Positions 10,500 to 21,272 of a stretch of 64,000 bases of DNA are shown piece after piece. This stretch comes from Hemileia vastatrix. Taxonomy: Eukaryota; Basidiomycota; Pucciniomycetes; Pucciniales; Zaghouaniaceae. Below the pieces are notes generated by a model. The model made no database searches and had not been told where the DNA came from. It saw nothing but the letters and a program-made list of their open reading frames with translations. Positions within the stretch are counted from its first letter, which is position 1. Each line of letters begins with the position of its first letter. The stretch spans positions 5,515,683 through 5,579,682 of the forward strand of contig JASXTE010000002.1 of NCBI GenBank assembly GCA_030280995.1, given 5' to 3'. Made by a program: the position numbers and the translations under genes.

Positions 10500-11943
10500 A
10501 TAAAAATCTCTTCTCCTTCCAAAAATTTGGTCCCAAATTCTTTGTCAACAAATCTGCCACCTGATCATTAGTTGAAAGCCACTTAATGTCAATTTCACAT
10601 CAATGAACTTGCTCATTCACAAAGTAGAAATTACTGTCAACATGTTGACAATGCTTGTCAGAAGGGTTATCAGTAGCCGCTACAATTGCACCTTTTTTAT
10701 CGCAATAAAGAGTTGTTGGACCATGGCACAAATCTTCTTCACATAGAAGGTTACACATCCATAGAGCTTGACAAGTTGCATTTTAAATTGACATTAACTC
10801 TGAGTGAAGTGAAGCTGTAGCCAATGTTGATTGACGCTTTGATTGCCATAAGATAAGACAGTTTTTGAGCTGAAGAACATGACCACTTGTAGCCCTAGCA
10901 AATTCACCACCCCAAGCAGCATCACAATAAACATCTGTTGATGGATTGTCATTGATTGTAGGAAAAAGATGAAATTTCATGTCTTTGGTAAATTGTAGAA
11001 ATCTCAGCAAATGATTAAGCGCATTCCATTCAGCTTTACCTGGTCTTGATGCATAATGTGCCAGGAATTTGACAGGATATTCCAAATCAGGCCTTGATCC
11101 AGCTACAGGATACAATAAAGAACCAATAACAGACAGAAATTTGAGAGTTTCAAGTGGAGGGTGATATTTTTCCTTTAATGACACCAAAGAAAGACCCATT
11201 GGAAAAGGCGAGTGAGAATTAAGACCAGCTGGATTTTGTTTATTTATAATTTTGTTGAAAAGAGCTGGTTGGTGAATATTAAAACCTTTGGAACATTGTG
11301 AAACTGCTAGACCAACAATAGAAGAGATACCATCAAGACATTTTACCTTTAAACTACTCCTCATATCCATTTCTAACTCCCTCAAAACTTCATCAATAAT
11401 CCCTACCACCACACCATCATCTACATGAATCCACAACCTTCCCTTTGAACCCTCTTTTTCTAGAACATATACACTTGCATTCTGATTGCTTGATCTGTAA
11501 CCCAAACTTTCCAGAATTTTTCTGAGATGTTTCCACCAACACCTGGCTGATTGCTTAGTCCCATAAAGAGCTTTCCTAGGTTTTCAGACATGAGTTGGAT
11601 TAACCTACTCAAAAACTTCAGGCTTCTTGACATAAATTTCCTACTCAAAATCACTATGGAGATAGGCTGAAGTGACATCAAAAGTTTTGACTGGCCAGTT
11701 GTAGGTAGCAGCTAGAGTGAGAATCAGATGCAAAGAGGCAAAAGTAGCTGTGGGAGCGAAATTGTCATTAAAATCAATACCTTCAATTTGTTTGAAACCC
11801 TGAGCTACATAATGTGCCTTGTTTTTGATGATCTTTCCAAATTCATCTCTTTTTAAAGCAAAAACCCATTGAGCACCTGTAACAGTTTTCCCAGGAGGAA
11901 GAGGAACTATATCCCAAACTTTCATGTTTGACATGTTGTCCAA
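10500..11943 (-). pseudogene. Copia A reverse transcriptase/RNase H
   Basis: The RT fragment 11,641-11,943 has WVFALKRDEFGKIIKNKAHYVAQGF-type sequence and FAPTATFASLHLILTLAA, the N-terminal RVT_2 domain of copia elements. After a frameshift, 10,783-11,505 carries the palm motif LWIHVDDGVVVG with both aspartates and then VYCDAAWGGEFARATSGHVL and KRQSTLATASLHSELMS of the RNase H. Below 10,783, minus-strand reading continues TTLYCDKKGAIVAATDNPSD and KWLSTNDQVADLLTKNLGP, the RNase H C-terminus. At least three frame breaks separate these segments. The residues that can be checked are mostly conserved, so inactivation is mainly by frameshift. Confidence 0.9.
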
Positions 11944-12015
11944 TTCATGAAGAAAAGCTGACTTCTATTCAACTGCATCTGGACACTTCATTGCCTGTTT
12001 GAAATTTCTAGGTAG

Positions 12016-12351
12016 TCAGTTGGAAAGTTCACAAGCATTATTGTTGATGAAATCAATCATAACATCTTGTGCAGCAATAGTTTCTTCTGCTGTAAAATCA
12101 CCAAATTTCAGTTGATTTAAAATAAATGCTAGATCACCTTTAGATTGAGATGTGGTTGGATGTGAAACAGTGAGTGTCTTGGCATTGTTCTTGTCTCCTT
12201 CAGGGATGAAATTTGCCATTCCTGACTGAATAAAAGAATTAGACTCTGGATGCCCAAAAATCCAACCTTTACCACCATCAATAAAACCAACAACACTTAA
12301 ATGCATAGCTCGGACCTCCATTCTTGTTCTTTTTTCAGTTGGAATGTGCAC
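12016..12351 (-). pseudogene. Copia A integrase-RT linker
   Basis: A 111-codon minus-strand frame lies between the integrase core and the RT. It is weakly conserved in copia elements and is acidic and Asn/Ser-rich here, with no motif of its own. Its start overlaps the end of the integrase frame in a different phase, which marks a frameshift near 12,330. Confidence 0.6.
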
Positions 12352-13163
12352 ATATGCCCACTGACAAAAATTTTGACAGTTGATAAGTCTTCTTTTTTGT
12401 TGATAATGATTTGGTATGGGGTACTTTCAGTAACTCTAACATTTGGTAATTTATTGTGAATAAAAGAAGCCCAAGAATAAGCAAAAGTCCAGAAAGTGGA
12501 AGGCAGAATTGAAGCAAGAAGGATTGTCCTAGCAATTTCACCAATAGTTTCATTGAATCTTTCAGCCATTCCATTCTGCTCATGGTGATAAGGCATAGAG
12601 TGTTCATGGAGGATACCATTCAGGGAGAGGTATTCAGAGAATTTTCTGCTCATGTATTCTTTGCCATTGTCAGTTCTGAGAATTTTGGGATGATTATTAG
12701 TGATTTTTTCTAAACAAGTTCCAAAGTTAATAAAAGCATCAAAAACATCCAACTTCTTCTTTATAACAAAAACCTCCCCACAAGTTGAGAAGGATTCTCT
12801 GAAAGCAGCCACATAAACTTCACCCTTATCTGTGACATCAACCATGGGCCCTACTAAATCAGAAACCACAAGATCCATGAGCTCATGGGTGCGCTTGGAT
12901 GCCCTGCACATATTCCTCCTTTTACTTTTTGACACAGCACAAATATCACAGTGTAATCTGCATGAAGGAACATAAGATGGTGCATTTTTGCAAAGACCTT
13001 TTTTGGAAAGCCTTCTCAAAACTCTGGTGCTTGTGTGTCCAAGACAGCAATTCCAATCCATGATTGAGTCAGGAACCGCAGTTGGATAAGGAATTTTTGA
13101 AGGGGGTGAGGGAACAAAAGGGGCAGGAAGGGTAGCAGATGATAAAGAGTTAAAATAATTCAT
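12297..13163 (-). pseudogene. Copia A integrase
   Basis: The 288-codon frame starts with the GAG-pre-integrase zinc-binding region: WNCCLGHTSTRVLRRLSKKG followed by CDICAVSKSKRRN (His and the CxxC pair). The core follows with the catalytic triad visible: first Asp in VVSDLVGPMVD, second Asp in ILRTDNGKEYMS, Glu in QNGMAERFNETIGEIART, in DD-35-E spacing. The enzyme would join element cDNA to host DNA. This is the best-preserved part of copia A, but it is cut off from protease and RT by frameshifts. Confidence 0.9.
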
Positions 13164-13180
13164 TTCAAAAACATTGGTTT

Positions 13181-13606
13181 CTAGGTCACAAGGATAAAAT
13201 AGATAAACTGTCCATTTTTGTCCAGAAGAAGATTTAAGAGCAAGAAATAATATTTTTTTGTTATTGAAATAATATAATCATGATTTTGATTAATAGAAAG
13301 AGAAATGCCATTGTCTAAAAGATCAAAAGGAGAAATAAGAGTGGATTTTTCCCTATCACAATAGAAAACATCTTTGATTGTAACTAATTCTCCATCACAT
13401 CCTTTAATGAACATGTTTCCATGACCAGTAATGAAAGCAGCACCAGAGTCAGTTGCAGTTTTGACTGGAATAGGAGTATCCAAAATTTTGAAGTCAGAGA
13501 GAAGATGTACATCACCAGTGACATGATGTGTAGCACCAGAATCAAAAACACCTTGACAATCTTTACTGTCTTGCTCTTCAGTCCAGCTATCAGTACCAAA
13601 ATCCAT
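13181..13606 (-). pseudogene. Copia A aspartic protease
   Basis: A 141-codon frame contains QGVFDSGATHHVTGDVHLLSDF, the DSGA active-site block of copia retropepsins, then an ITGHGNMFI flap region and VKTATDSGAAF. The polyprotein-cutting residues are intact. The frame ends in a low-complexity tail before the integrase frame, so the original junction is lost. The protease sits between the gag zinc knuckle and integrase, as expected for copia. Confidence 0.85.
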
Positions 13607-13717
13607 CTCTTTTAAAGCAGTAGTGAGAACATCTAGTGCTTTACAGCTGATTTTGTTTAAGCAGGGTTTTGAGGAACTTTGAGCTGGCTGTTTTCCCTTT
13701 CTATTGTTCAGTGATTT

Positions 13718-14765
13718 TCAGATGAGATTCATAGAGTCCTTATTGTCACAAGCAAAAGCTTCACATTGTCCCCAAACTGCTACATTAAAAACTTTACTGT
13801 TGGGATCATATGGGCAATTATTCTGGAAATGCTCAGAAGACTTGCAGTAAAAGCAGGAGTATTCAGGTTTTTTATTTCCAGGGCTGTAACTGTCCATTTG
13901 GCCTTTTTTGAAAGCCAAAGATGAAACTGAATCGGGTTCAGTTGCCAAATCAAAAGCTGTGAAAAGGGTAGGAGCATTAAGAATGGGGTGAATTGATAAA
14001 TGAATTTTGAAGTACATTTATCATTTCATCAAAAGAGGGTTGACAGATGTCTTTTTGCAATTCAAAATGACAATTTGCTTCATTTTCAAGGTGACTAACT
14101 GATGAAGGTAATAAGAGTTGGGTGAAAACTGCTGCTATTTCATCAAAACCAAAAACAAAACCTGATTGTTGAACTGCCTTCAAAAGTGACATAACTTTTT
14201 TTCCATGTTCCATGACAGTTGTAAAAGGGGAGTTTTTAATATTTAAAAGATCATTAAAGAGGGCCATGCAAGCAGTGTGAGAAGCTTTGTCAAATTTGGA
14301 GCTGAGAATAGAGAACACTTTGTAGCTTGTAATACCAAAAGCAATGAACACTTGAAGTTTTTCATTGTTGGTGTTGTAGATTGCATGCCTGCTCATCTTG
14401 TCTTCAAATTTTGATATAGCAACCTTTACAGAATCAGTGTCTGAGATATACTTAGTGGAAGGTACATGGCACGTTAAAAAAATGTTAATATTTTTGACCC
14501 AAGTTTGCCAGTTAGTACCATCAGCTTTTAGTTTAGACATTTTATTAGTTCTCTGTATAATTTCATTGATTACGTCAGCACAATCCTTCCCTTTATAATT
14601 CACAAGAGAGGTGGGTTCATCATCTGATAAAAAAGAATCGCTACTGAGGGAAGATACAGAGCTTGACTGGTGTGCACAATGGGTTCCCGCATGATGCAAC
14701 AAGACACATGTACGTTTGTGTCTTGGTTGTTGGGAATGCAAACTGCATTTGCTACGAGATGCCAT
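13718..14765 (-). pseudogene. Copia A gag with CCHC zinc knuckle
   Basis: The main frame 13,977-14,765 starts at an ATG 521 bp inside the PBS, with a basic Ser/Arg-rich N-terminus. It contains KLKADGTNWQTWVKNINIFL, the copia gag (UBN2/DUF4219-type) opening block. After a frameshift, 13,718-14,017 carries CFYCKSSEHFQNNC, a complete CxxCxxxxHxxxxC nucleic-acid-binding knuckle. The product would assemble the particle and bind element RNA. One frameshift near 14,000 separates capsid-like and knuckle parts. Confidence 0.85.
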
Positions 14766-15285
14766 ATTAGGGAGGTGAGTACCAGTGGGTTGTTCACCAA
14801 GATGAGGGGGTATATTGCAGGGCGATGCCTTGCTATGAGTTAGGTGGATGGGTGGGGAAAGTGGGAGACTGGGAAATCCCCCCAGCTAGATTACCAGGTA
14901 TATTGGTCAGCGGGGTTGGTGTGGGTTGGAAAGCAGTAGTCACGCTGCCACTAGAGGATGTAGGAGAAGAAGGGGTGCCCAAGAATGAGCGCAAACGACA
15001 CCACATTCAGGTGTTCAAAGTTGGGGGAGGTTGTAAATTTTGGAGTTCTCGGCTAAGAGTGGTATGATGCTCACAAGCTAAGCAAGGACGGGATCGGAAG
15101 GGATTAATTCCAGTATTGGGGGAAATTGGCATGTGTTAGATTGCCGTTAGAGAGTGTAAAAATTTTAAAGGTGGAATGTATCAACACCAGGCAAGAGACA
15201 GGTTTAACATGAGGCAAGCACGGGGCACACAAACATTTCTGCGAATTATACAAAATTTAATACTGCTAGTAAAAAATTAGGGACA
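14766..15285 (-). other. Copia A 5' leader
   Basis: Untranslated leader between PBS and gag start, more GC-rich than its surroundings. An antisense frame of 80 codons (14,825-15,067) has no recognisable content and is not annotated as a gene. Confidence 0.6.
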
Positions 15286-15295
15286 GCCCATAACC
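15286..15295 (-). other. Copia A primer-binding site (half-tRNA type)
   Basis: The minus strand reads GGTTATGGGC directly after the 5' LTR. Its complement matches the anticodon arm of eukaryotic initiator tRNA-Met (GCCCATAACC), as in Drosophila copia, which primes from a cleaved tRNA half. The same start is seen in copia B. Confidence 0.65.
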
Positions 15296-15415
15296 TATGG
15301 TAGCAGTGTCAGCGCTTTGTCCGGAGTGAACCGGAGTTAGACGCGTCAGCTGCACCACAGACCATATACACCTTATGTACTTAACAATCACTAAGCTATC
15401 ATACTACACATAACA
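15296..15415 (-). repeat. Copia A 5' LTR
   Basis: 120 bp, TGTTATGTGTAG...CTACCATA on the minus strand. It is highly similar to the 3' LTR apart from the duplicated block in the latter. It is followed by the target duplication ATGAT (15,416-15,420). Confidence 0.85.
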
Positions 15416-15420
15416 ATGAT

Positions 15421-16407
15421 CATCATCTATCAATCTTTCTTTCTATCTATATATATAAAAGAACTAGTCTATATAATAATATTTTGTGCTTTTTGACAAA
15501 TCCCTATTTTCTGGCATTCGCACCGGGGCCCTAAATGACCCCGACCAACACGGGGATGCGTGTCGCTAGATGCAGCAGCCCCCACTCCCAATTTTCATTT
15601 CACTATGGGTTACATATTCTGATTCCACATTGAATCCCATGCAGAGCATGGGTCACGTATGCTTGTTTAGCTGTAGAATATTTGAAGCAACGGGGGTGGA
15701 TGCTCTTACTATTACTTCAATGTTTTAAATTTACATTTTTACTTAACTTTTTTTTTGCAATATCTTTCACTCTTTTCTTGTTTATGTTAATTTCAGGTTT
15801 CTTGTTTCCTCTCACTTTGTTCCTAGAAATATTGGTATAACATAGTCAGAGCTGCTTATTTATGTTAAGGGAGGAGTTGACATAACCTCACTGTTTTTCT
15901 TCATAAGGATTAGATTATATCAGTGCTTTTTCTGGTTATTCTTTTAAGAGTCATTCAAAATATAATAGACAAAAAAAGCATTATGTGAGAATTAATTTGC
16001 ATGAGGTAATGAGTGTTGGACTTCTAATTCGTTGAAGACTCAGATGTGATTAAGAGGTTGTGTTCAGAGAATTATGAATAGGGAACACTTAATCTAGCTC
16101 AGTAAAAGAATATTTAAGAATATTTGCTACCACAAGCGTCGCGTCTTAAGACTTGCATCACCAATCTGCTCTCTTCATCACAATTAATACAGCCAGATCT
16201 GAAAACATTGAGACAAAAACAAAAAGATTTGAAAAAATTTAAGAGAGCTCAGAATTCAGCTAACACCTAAGATTTGGAGTTTTCTACTGAATTGGAGCAC
16301 TAGTCTTGCTGGCTCCTCTAGTTTTAACACAGAAACTAATGTAAATTTAATCTAGCTTCACAAATCAATAGAAAACTTCAAAGCTTGGGTGATGACTCCT
16401 CACTTCT
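15421..16407. other. No gene seen; possible Helitron-like fragment
   Basis: No coding region. From 15,501 TCCCTATTTTCTGGCATT resembles the sequence at 9,555 (TCCCTATTTTTTGGCATT). At 15,636-15,652 is a hairpin CCCATGC-AGA-GCATGGG, as found near Helitron 3' ends. GGTGGATGCTCTTA near 15,690 could be a Harbinger-type right end. The remainder, up to the copia B target site CTTCT (16,403-16,407), is unassigned. Confidence 0.35.
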
Positions 16408-16885
16408 TGTTGAGGTTTAACTGTTAATGTACTGTTAAATTTATTTTCCTTTAATTACCATTACTTATATTACGTTCCATTTAACCGTTATAAAGTCTCT
16501 CGCTTATTGGGTTACTATTTTTCACTGTCCAATTTATTTAATTTCCGAAGTATAATTCCGTGAATCCTATACTCTTACTTCACTATAAAGATGGCTTTGT
16601 TAACTCCTATTGTCTCTCATCTTCTCTTTCCATCTTTACTAATTATTCTCTACTTAGTTTCTCTTACTGTCCAATTGCCTCTGCCGTCCAAAGCTCTGAG
16701 TTTTATCTCTTACTTTTTATATTTAGGTAAAACGTATGTGTGCTGTATAATGCAATTTTACCATCTTCTCTTGCCATCTTTACTAATTATTCTCTACTTA
16801 GTTTCTCTTACTGTCCAATTGCCTCTGCCGTCCAAAGCTCTGAGTTTTATCTCTTACTTTTTATATTTAGTCCCTAATCTTTTCA
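16408..16885 (+). repeat. Copia B 5' LTR
   Basis: 478 bp, TGTTGAGG...CTTTTCA. It contains a TATA-like TATAAAG at 16,584 and two copies of a 144-bp internal tandem repeat (from about 16,618 and 16,762). The repeat makes a spurious ATG-initiated frame rich in Leu/Ser. Confidence 0.95.
16584..16590 (+). promoter_or_regulatory. LTR TATA box candidate
   Basis: CACTATAAAG in the first half of the 5' LTR; the same sequence lies at 21,449-21,455 in the 3' LTR. It is the only good TATA match in the LTR and likely sets element transcription start downstream. No experimental support. Confidence 0.5.
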
Positions 16886-16902
16886 GGTTATGGGCCCAGC
16901 GC
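16886..16902 (+). other. Copia B primer-binding site (half-tRNA iMet)
   Basis: GGTTATGGGCCCAGCGC begins at the first base after the LTR. Its complement, GCGCTGGGCCCATAACC, closely matches the anticodon stem-loop of eukaryotic initiator tRNA-Met (CUGGGCCCAUAACC). This indicates priming from an internal tRNA half rather than the 3' CCA end. Confidence 0.8.
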
Positions 16903-16912
16903 TCAATCAATA

Positions 16913-18051
16913 ATGACGTCTCCAGCTGCTGCTACCTCAGACTCTGGCTCTAATCCAATTTTTTCTGAAGCAACTTCCATCCCTGGTAATCCTAATACAC
17001 CAATCACCTTCTCAGCTGCATACCTTGAAAATCCCAATTTTTCCGAAGTCAAAAATATTGAAAAACTGAATGATCGCAACTATGCTACATGGAAAACAGA
17101 CATCATGTATGCTCTCAAAGTTTGCAACTTGGATTACTTCTTAAATCCTGATCTCATCGAACCTACCAATCCTAACCTCAAAGAGGCATTTTTTATTCGT
17201 AAGAGGCAGACGGATACTATTTTGAAAATGTTCCTGGACAGAACTAATCACAATAAGTTTGTTAAGAAAGATGCACCGGAGAACCCTGCTGAACTCTGGT
17301 TGAAAATCCAAAATAACTATGCTGCCAAGTCTGGGGCTAATCTCTCCTACATTGTCAAAAAGTTATTTGATGTTCGTTTCACCAAAAGTAACATTATCAG
17401 TACCATTAACGACTTTCGCAGCATTATTAATCTGCTTGAAGAAGTCGCTCCCGAATTGTTTGAAAAAGACATTTTTTCATTTCTTATGTCTCATTATATT
17501 CTTAATTTTTTACCGGATTCTTATCAAACCACTTCCAATCTTATATTAAATAATTACAAAGTTACGAATGTTAAACCAAGTCTAGAAGAAGTATTCTCAG
17601 ACTTAGAAGGTGAAGTTACGAGACGTATAAATCTCTCCATGTCCACTGCTGGTTCCGCCTTAAGTGTAGATACCAAGAAGAATAAAAATTATTGTTCTAA
17701 GGGTAAACATAACCCTCTTGCTCCTCATCAAGAATCATCCTGTTTTCAATTACATCCCGAAAAACGTGAGGAGTTCTTAAAAAGGAAAAAAGAAAAAGAG
17801 TCGACAGGTAAAGTATTGGCTGTTATAATGGAGGCTTTACCCAATCATGTGGTCTTGGACAGTGGGGCGTCATACTCGCTCTTCAATAACAGGGCCTTAT
17901 TTACATCTTTCTCCAGCACAAACATGCGCTTGTCTACAGCTAACGGCGAAGAATTCTCTGCACTTGGTCAAGGAGTAGTGAAATTAATGACTGAATCTGG
18001 TTATAAACTTACTATACCAGCCTTATACTCCCCTTCCGTTCAAACACCTTT
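16913..18051 (+). pseudogene. Copia B gag-protease, interrupted by MITE
   Basis: Starts at the ATG 10 bp after the PBS. Residues about 45-240 form the copia gag core: KLNDRNYATWKTDIMYALK, then a long helical region to LEEVFSDLEGEVTRR. A zinc-knuckle-like CSKGKHNPLAPHQESSCF follows near residue 260, then the protease active site VVLDSGASYSLFNN near residue 315. The frame runs open into the MITE, where the palindrome supplies a TAG at 18,080. Up to the insertion there is no internal stop, so decay is minimal. Gag would form particles; the protease would mature Gag-Pol. Confidence 0.93.
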
Positions 18052-18312
18052 CACTACGCAATATAGGGGGTGGACTTGCTAGCAAGTCCTCAACCTGAAC
18101 TCAGATGGAACTCAGATGGAACTCAGACTGAACTCATACTGAACCCATACTGAACTCTACTTGAACACCCACCTAAAACTGTTCTGCTGAGTAGTGTTCA
18201 TCCCTGATTGAATGGTTCCTTTATCAATAGCTCAATGTGTGTTCAATCTATGGTGAGTTTGGGTCCAAGGTTGCGGACTTGCTAGCAAGTCCGCCCCCCA
18301 TATTGTGTGGTG
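18052..18312 (+). mobile_element. CACTA-like MITE, copy 2, inside copia B pol
   Basis: 261 bp, left end CACTACGCAATAT and right end ATATTGTGTGGTG, flanked by TTT on both sides (18,049-18,051; 18,313-18,315). GGACTTGCTAGCAAGTCC, a perfect 18-bp palindrome, occurs just inside both ends (18,072-18,089; 18,275-18,292). Subterminal copies of CTGAACTCATA lie at 18,104-18,170. Removal of the MITE and one TTT leaves the copia frame uninterrupted, which proves the borders. It is the inverted relative of 4,856-5,083. Confidence 0.93.
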
Positions 18313-20536
18313 TTTGGTTGCAGCTACTGAATTACTTCATGATGGTTGGAGTCTTGTTAATTCGCAGGGTGTATATACTATTCGAAATAAAAATAAAGTC
18401 ATTATCACATGTTTGACTCTGGGAAATATCATAAGTTTTCCCATCCAAACCAACATTGTATGTAACGTCAATACTCTCTCACTCTCAAAACTAGATATCC
18501 TACATTGTAGTAGTGGACACCCTAACAATAGAGTAATGAAATTACTATATCCCAATGTCGATTTTTCCAATTACGTTTGCAAAGCGTGCAATCTTGCCAA
18601 ATCGCACATACTACCTTACCCAGGATCCTTCCCTGCACCACAAAGATGTCTAGATATCATTCATATGGACCTCTGTGGCCCTATTGATCCTATATCAAAA
18701 GGTGGTAAACTATACTTTCTGAAAATAGTCGATGGTTATTCTAAATTTCGACATATTTATTTCTTACTTCATAAATCTGAAGTTTTTAGTCATTATAAAA
18801 CCTTTGAATCATTAGCAGAAAATATTTGCAATAATAAAATCAAATATGTAGTCACTGATAACGGTGGTGAATTCTCCAACAATACTATTAAAAATTACTA
18901 TTCTACTAGAGGCATCACTCACTTATTAACGGCTCCTTACTCCCCACAACAGAATCCGATTTCTGAACGAGGTAATCGTACATTGGTTGAAAAAGCCAAA
19001 TGTTTACTTATTCAGAGTGGTCTAGACAGTTCTTGGTGGGCCGAAGCAATACAAACGGCCAATTTTTTGCTTAATAGAACTCCTTCCTTTAACCTTCCGA
19101 ATAATTCCTCTCCCCTGGACTTATGGTCCAAAGATAAAACTAATACCACTACTCTTCATCCTTTTGGATGTGATGCTATTGTTAATATACCTAAATCCAA
19201 ACAAGAAGGAAAATTCGGTCCTTCAGGAGAGGAAGGAATGTTGTTAGGATTTGTAGACGGCCACAATAATTATCGTATCTACTTACCAAAATCGGATTCA
19301 ACAATAATCACTCATGATGTCAAGTTTTACAATACATTTACAATAGCTCATAAAATTACTAAAGGTATTGATACTGTAGAAAAGCTTGTTTTCCCTGAAC
19401 TGGATACTATTAACTTTGAGTCTGCTCAACAAACTATCAATGAAACCGAAGAGAGTCTATCCACCTCAATAGCTGAGTTTTCCGAACCCACACAATCTAA
19501 TCAAATCCAAGAAATTGCAATATCAGAATCATCCTCTGATGATGCCAGCACTAGCAATACTTCTGCTGAAAATACCCACGAACTACCTCAATATAAGCAT
19601 TTTGCCTGGGTTGACAAGCAAACACCTCCAGCACAAGAAATATCGTTCAACATAGATGTTTCAAATATACTACCTTACAGTCGTCGCAGTAAACAAATCA
19701 ATTTCACCGTTTCAGCCTCAGATGCACCTACGTCTTACTATGAAGCCGTTCAAAGTTCAGAAAGTGATGAATGGAAAAGAGCTATTTCAACTGAGTTAGA
19801 AAGCATCGAAAAGCATGAAGTTTGGGATGAAATTCCATGTTCCAACGACACTCATCTATTAGGCACCACTTGGACCTTTAGGAGAAAAACAGACGCTGAA
19901 GGAAATATACTCAAGTATAAAGCAAGACTGTGCGTTCAAGGCTTGGCTCAAATTGAAGGCATTGAATATAATGACACCTTTGCTCCTACTGGCCGACTTT
20001 CTACCCTCAGATTTCTATTAGGAATTGCTGCGTTCAACAACTGGCAACTACATCAAATGGACGTTAGATCTGCATTTTTACATGGTATCCCAGAAGAAGA
20101 GCTATATCTGAAACTTCCCTTAGGCTACACTCCCAAACTACTTAATAGCTGTCTCAAACTAAAAAAATCCTTGTATGGACTAAAACAAAGTCCGCGTTGC
20201 TGGTATACTGTTCTTATTAACTTCTTTGCCAGCATTGATTTCACCCCCAGTAAAGCAGACCCGTGTTTATTTATTAGCAATAGTAAAGAAAAACCCTGTT
20301 ACGTCTTCCTACATGTTGATGACATGATCATTGGCGGCCCTGATGTGTCTGATTTCAAAAACAAAATTAAGAATATCTTTGACATGGATGACCAGGGTGA
20401 TCTTAAGTGGGTCTTGGGAATGAAGGTTATTCGTGACTATAATAATAAAACTATACAATTATCTCAATCACTAATATTAAAAATTTACTCACTGAATTTT
20501 CTTTACAAGATTGTAAACCTACTAGTACTCCTTTAA
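18313..20536 (+). pseudogene. Copia B integrase-reverse transcriptase
   Basis: Open continuation of the polyprotein after the MITE; it has no start of its own and was once fused to gag-protease. The zinc-binding pre-integrase shows HCSSGHPNNRVMKLL and CKACNLAKSH. Integrase core residues: Asp in IIHMDLCGPID, Asp in YVVTDNGGEFSN, Glu in NPISERGNRTLVEKA. A Ser/Glu-rich linker precedes the RT: WTFRRKTDAEGNILKYKARL, FAPTGRLSTLRFLLGIAA, SLYGLKQSPRCWY and palm FLHVDDMIIGG. Near 20,482 a one-base shift moves the true reading (KNLLTEFSLQDCKP) to another phase, ending this frame 18 codons later. All catalytic residues I can see are intact. Confidence 0.93.
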
Positions 20537-21249
20537 TACCTAACATTAAATTTAGTAGTGACTCTTCAAGTGTAGAACCTAATGCTTTTCCTTATAGAAG
20601 AGCTATTGGTCTTTTAAACTATTTAGTTTTATGTACTCGTCCAGATCTAGCATATACAGCTAGTTTATTATCTCAAAATCTTAACAATCCCACCTTGGAA
20701 CATATCGCCGCTTTTAAGCACGCTCTTAGGTATCTTGCTGGCACTCAAGATCTAGCTCTTACCCTTGGTAATGTACCAAATTCATCCCTCAACTCACTCA
20801 GCGGTTACGCCGATGCAAACTGGAGTGATACCGATGATTGTAGGTCAACCTCCGGTAGCCTAATCTTTCATCTTGGACTTATTAACTGGCGCTCACGCAA
20901 ACAACCAGTCGTTTCCCTCTCAACCACTGAAGCCGAATTTCACGCAATGACCGAATCAGCTCAAGACTTACTCTGGATTGAACAGTTATTTACTGACTTC
21001 AACCTACAATTAAATAAGAGCACATTATACTGTGATAATCAAGGTGCTATCAAGCTAACAAAAAACCCTTTATATCAACACAGAACTCGCCATGTTAACA
21101 GGCAACTTCACTGGCTCCGCGATATTGTCTCTCAAAACAAACTAATTTTAAAATATCTTCCAGCGTGTCATATGTGGGCCGACTTTTTAACTAAATCTTT
21201 ACCTAAGCCTGCGCATCTAGCCTGTCTTAATCAAGTACATTTGAAATAA
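20483..21249 (+). pseudogene. Copia B RT C-terminus and RNase H
   Basis: In the shifted phase the pol continues through AIGLLNYLVLCTRPDLAYTA into a complete RNase H: first Asp in GYADANWSDTDDCRSTSG, Glu in VSLSTTEAEFHAMTES, Asp in TLYCDNQGAIKLTKNP, and RHVNRQLHWLRD with the ADFLTKSLPKP terminus typical of copia. The domain degrades the RNA strand during cDNA synthesis. The stop at 21,247-21,249 is 12 bp before the purine tract. The segment is intact in itself but separated by the frameshift. Confidence 0.92.
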
Positions 21250-21261
21250 TTGCATTATACA

Positions 21262-21272
21262 GCATGGGGGGG
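21262..21272 (+). other. Copia B polypurine tract
   Basis: GCATGGGGGGG immediately upstream of the TG of the 3' LTR. Confidence 0.8.

Larger units (their letters stand above)
10208..15415 (-). mobile_element. Ty1/copia LTR retrotransposon A, complete but decayed
   Basis: A minus-strand element bounded by LTRs (15,296-15,415 and 10,208-10,385) and flanked by a 5-bp direct repeat ATGAT (10,203-10,207 and 15,416-15,420). The order in its own sense is gag, protease, integrase, reverse transcriptase, RNase H, which defines Ty1/copia. A primer-binding site directly follows the 5' LTR and a purine tract precedes the 3' LTR. All coding regions contain frameshifts or stops. Confidence 0.92.

Noticed and set aside
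14825..15067. 80-codon plus-strand frame, Gly/Val-rich
   Set aside because: Antisense to the copia A leader and without any recognisable feature.
16591..16953. ATG-initiated 120-codon frame, repeated at 21,456-21,818
   Set aside because: It lies inside the copia B LTRs and follows the 144-bp tandem unit; it changes with repeat number and has no gene-like content.
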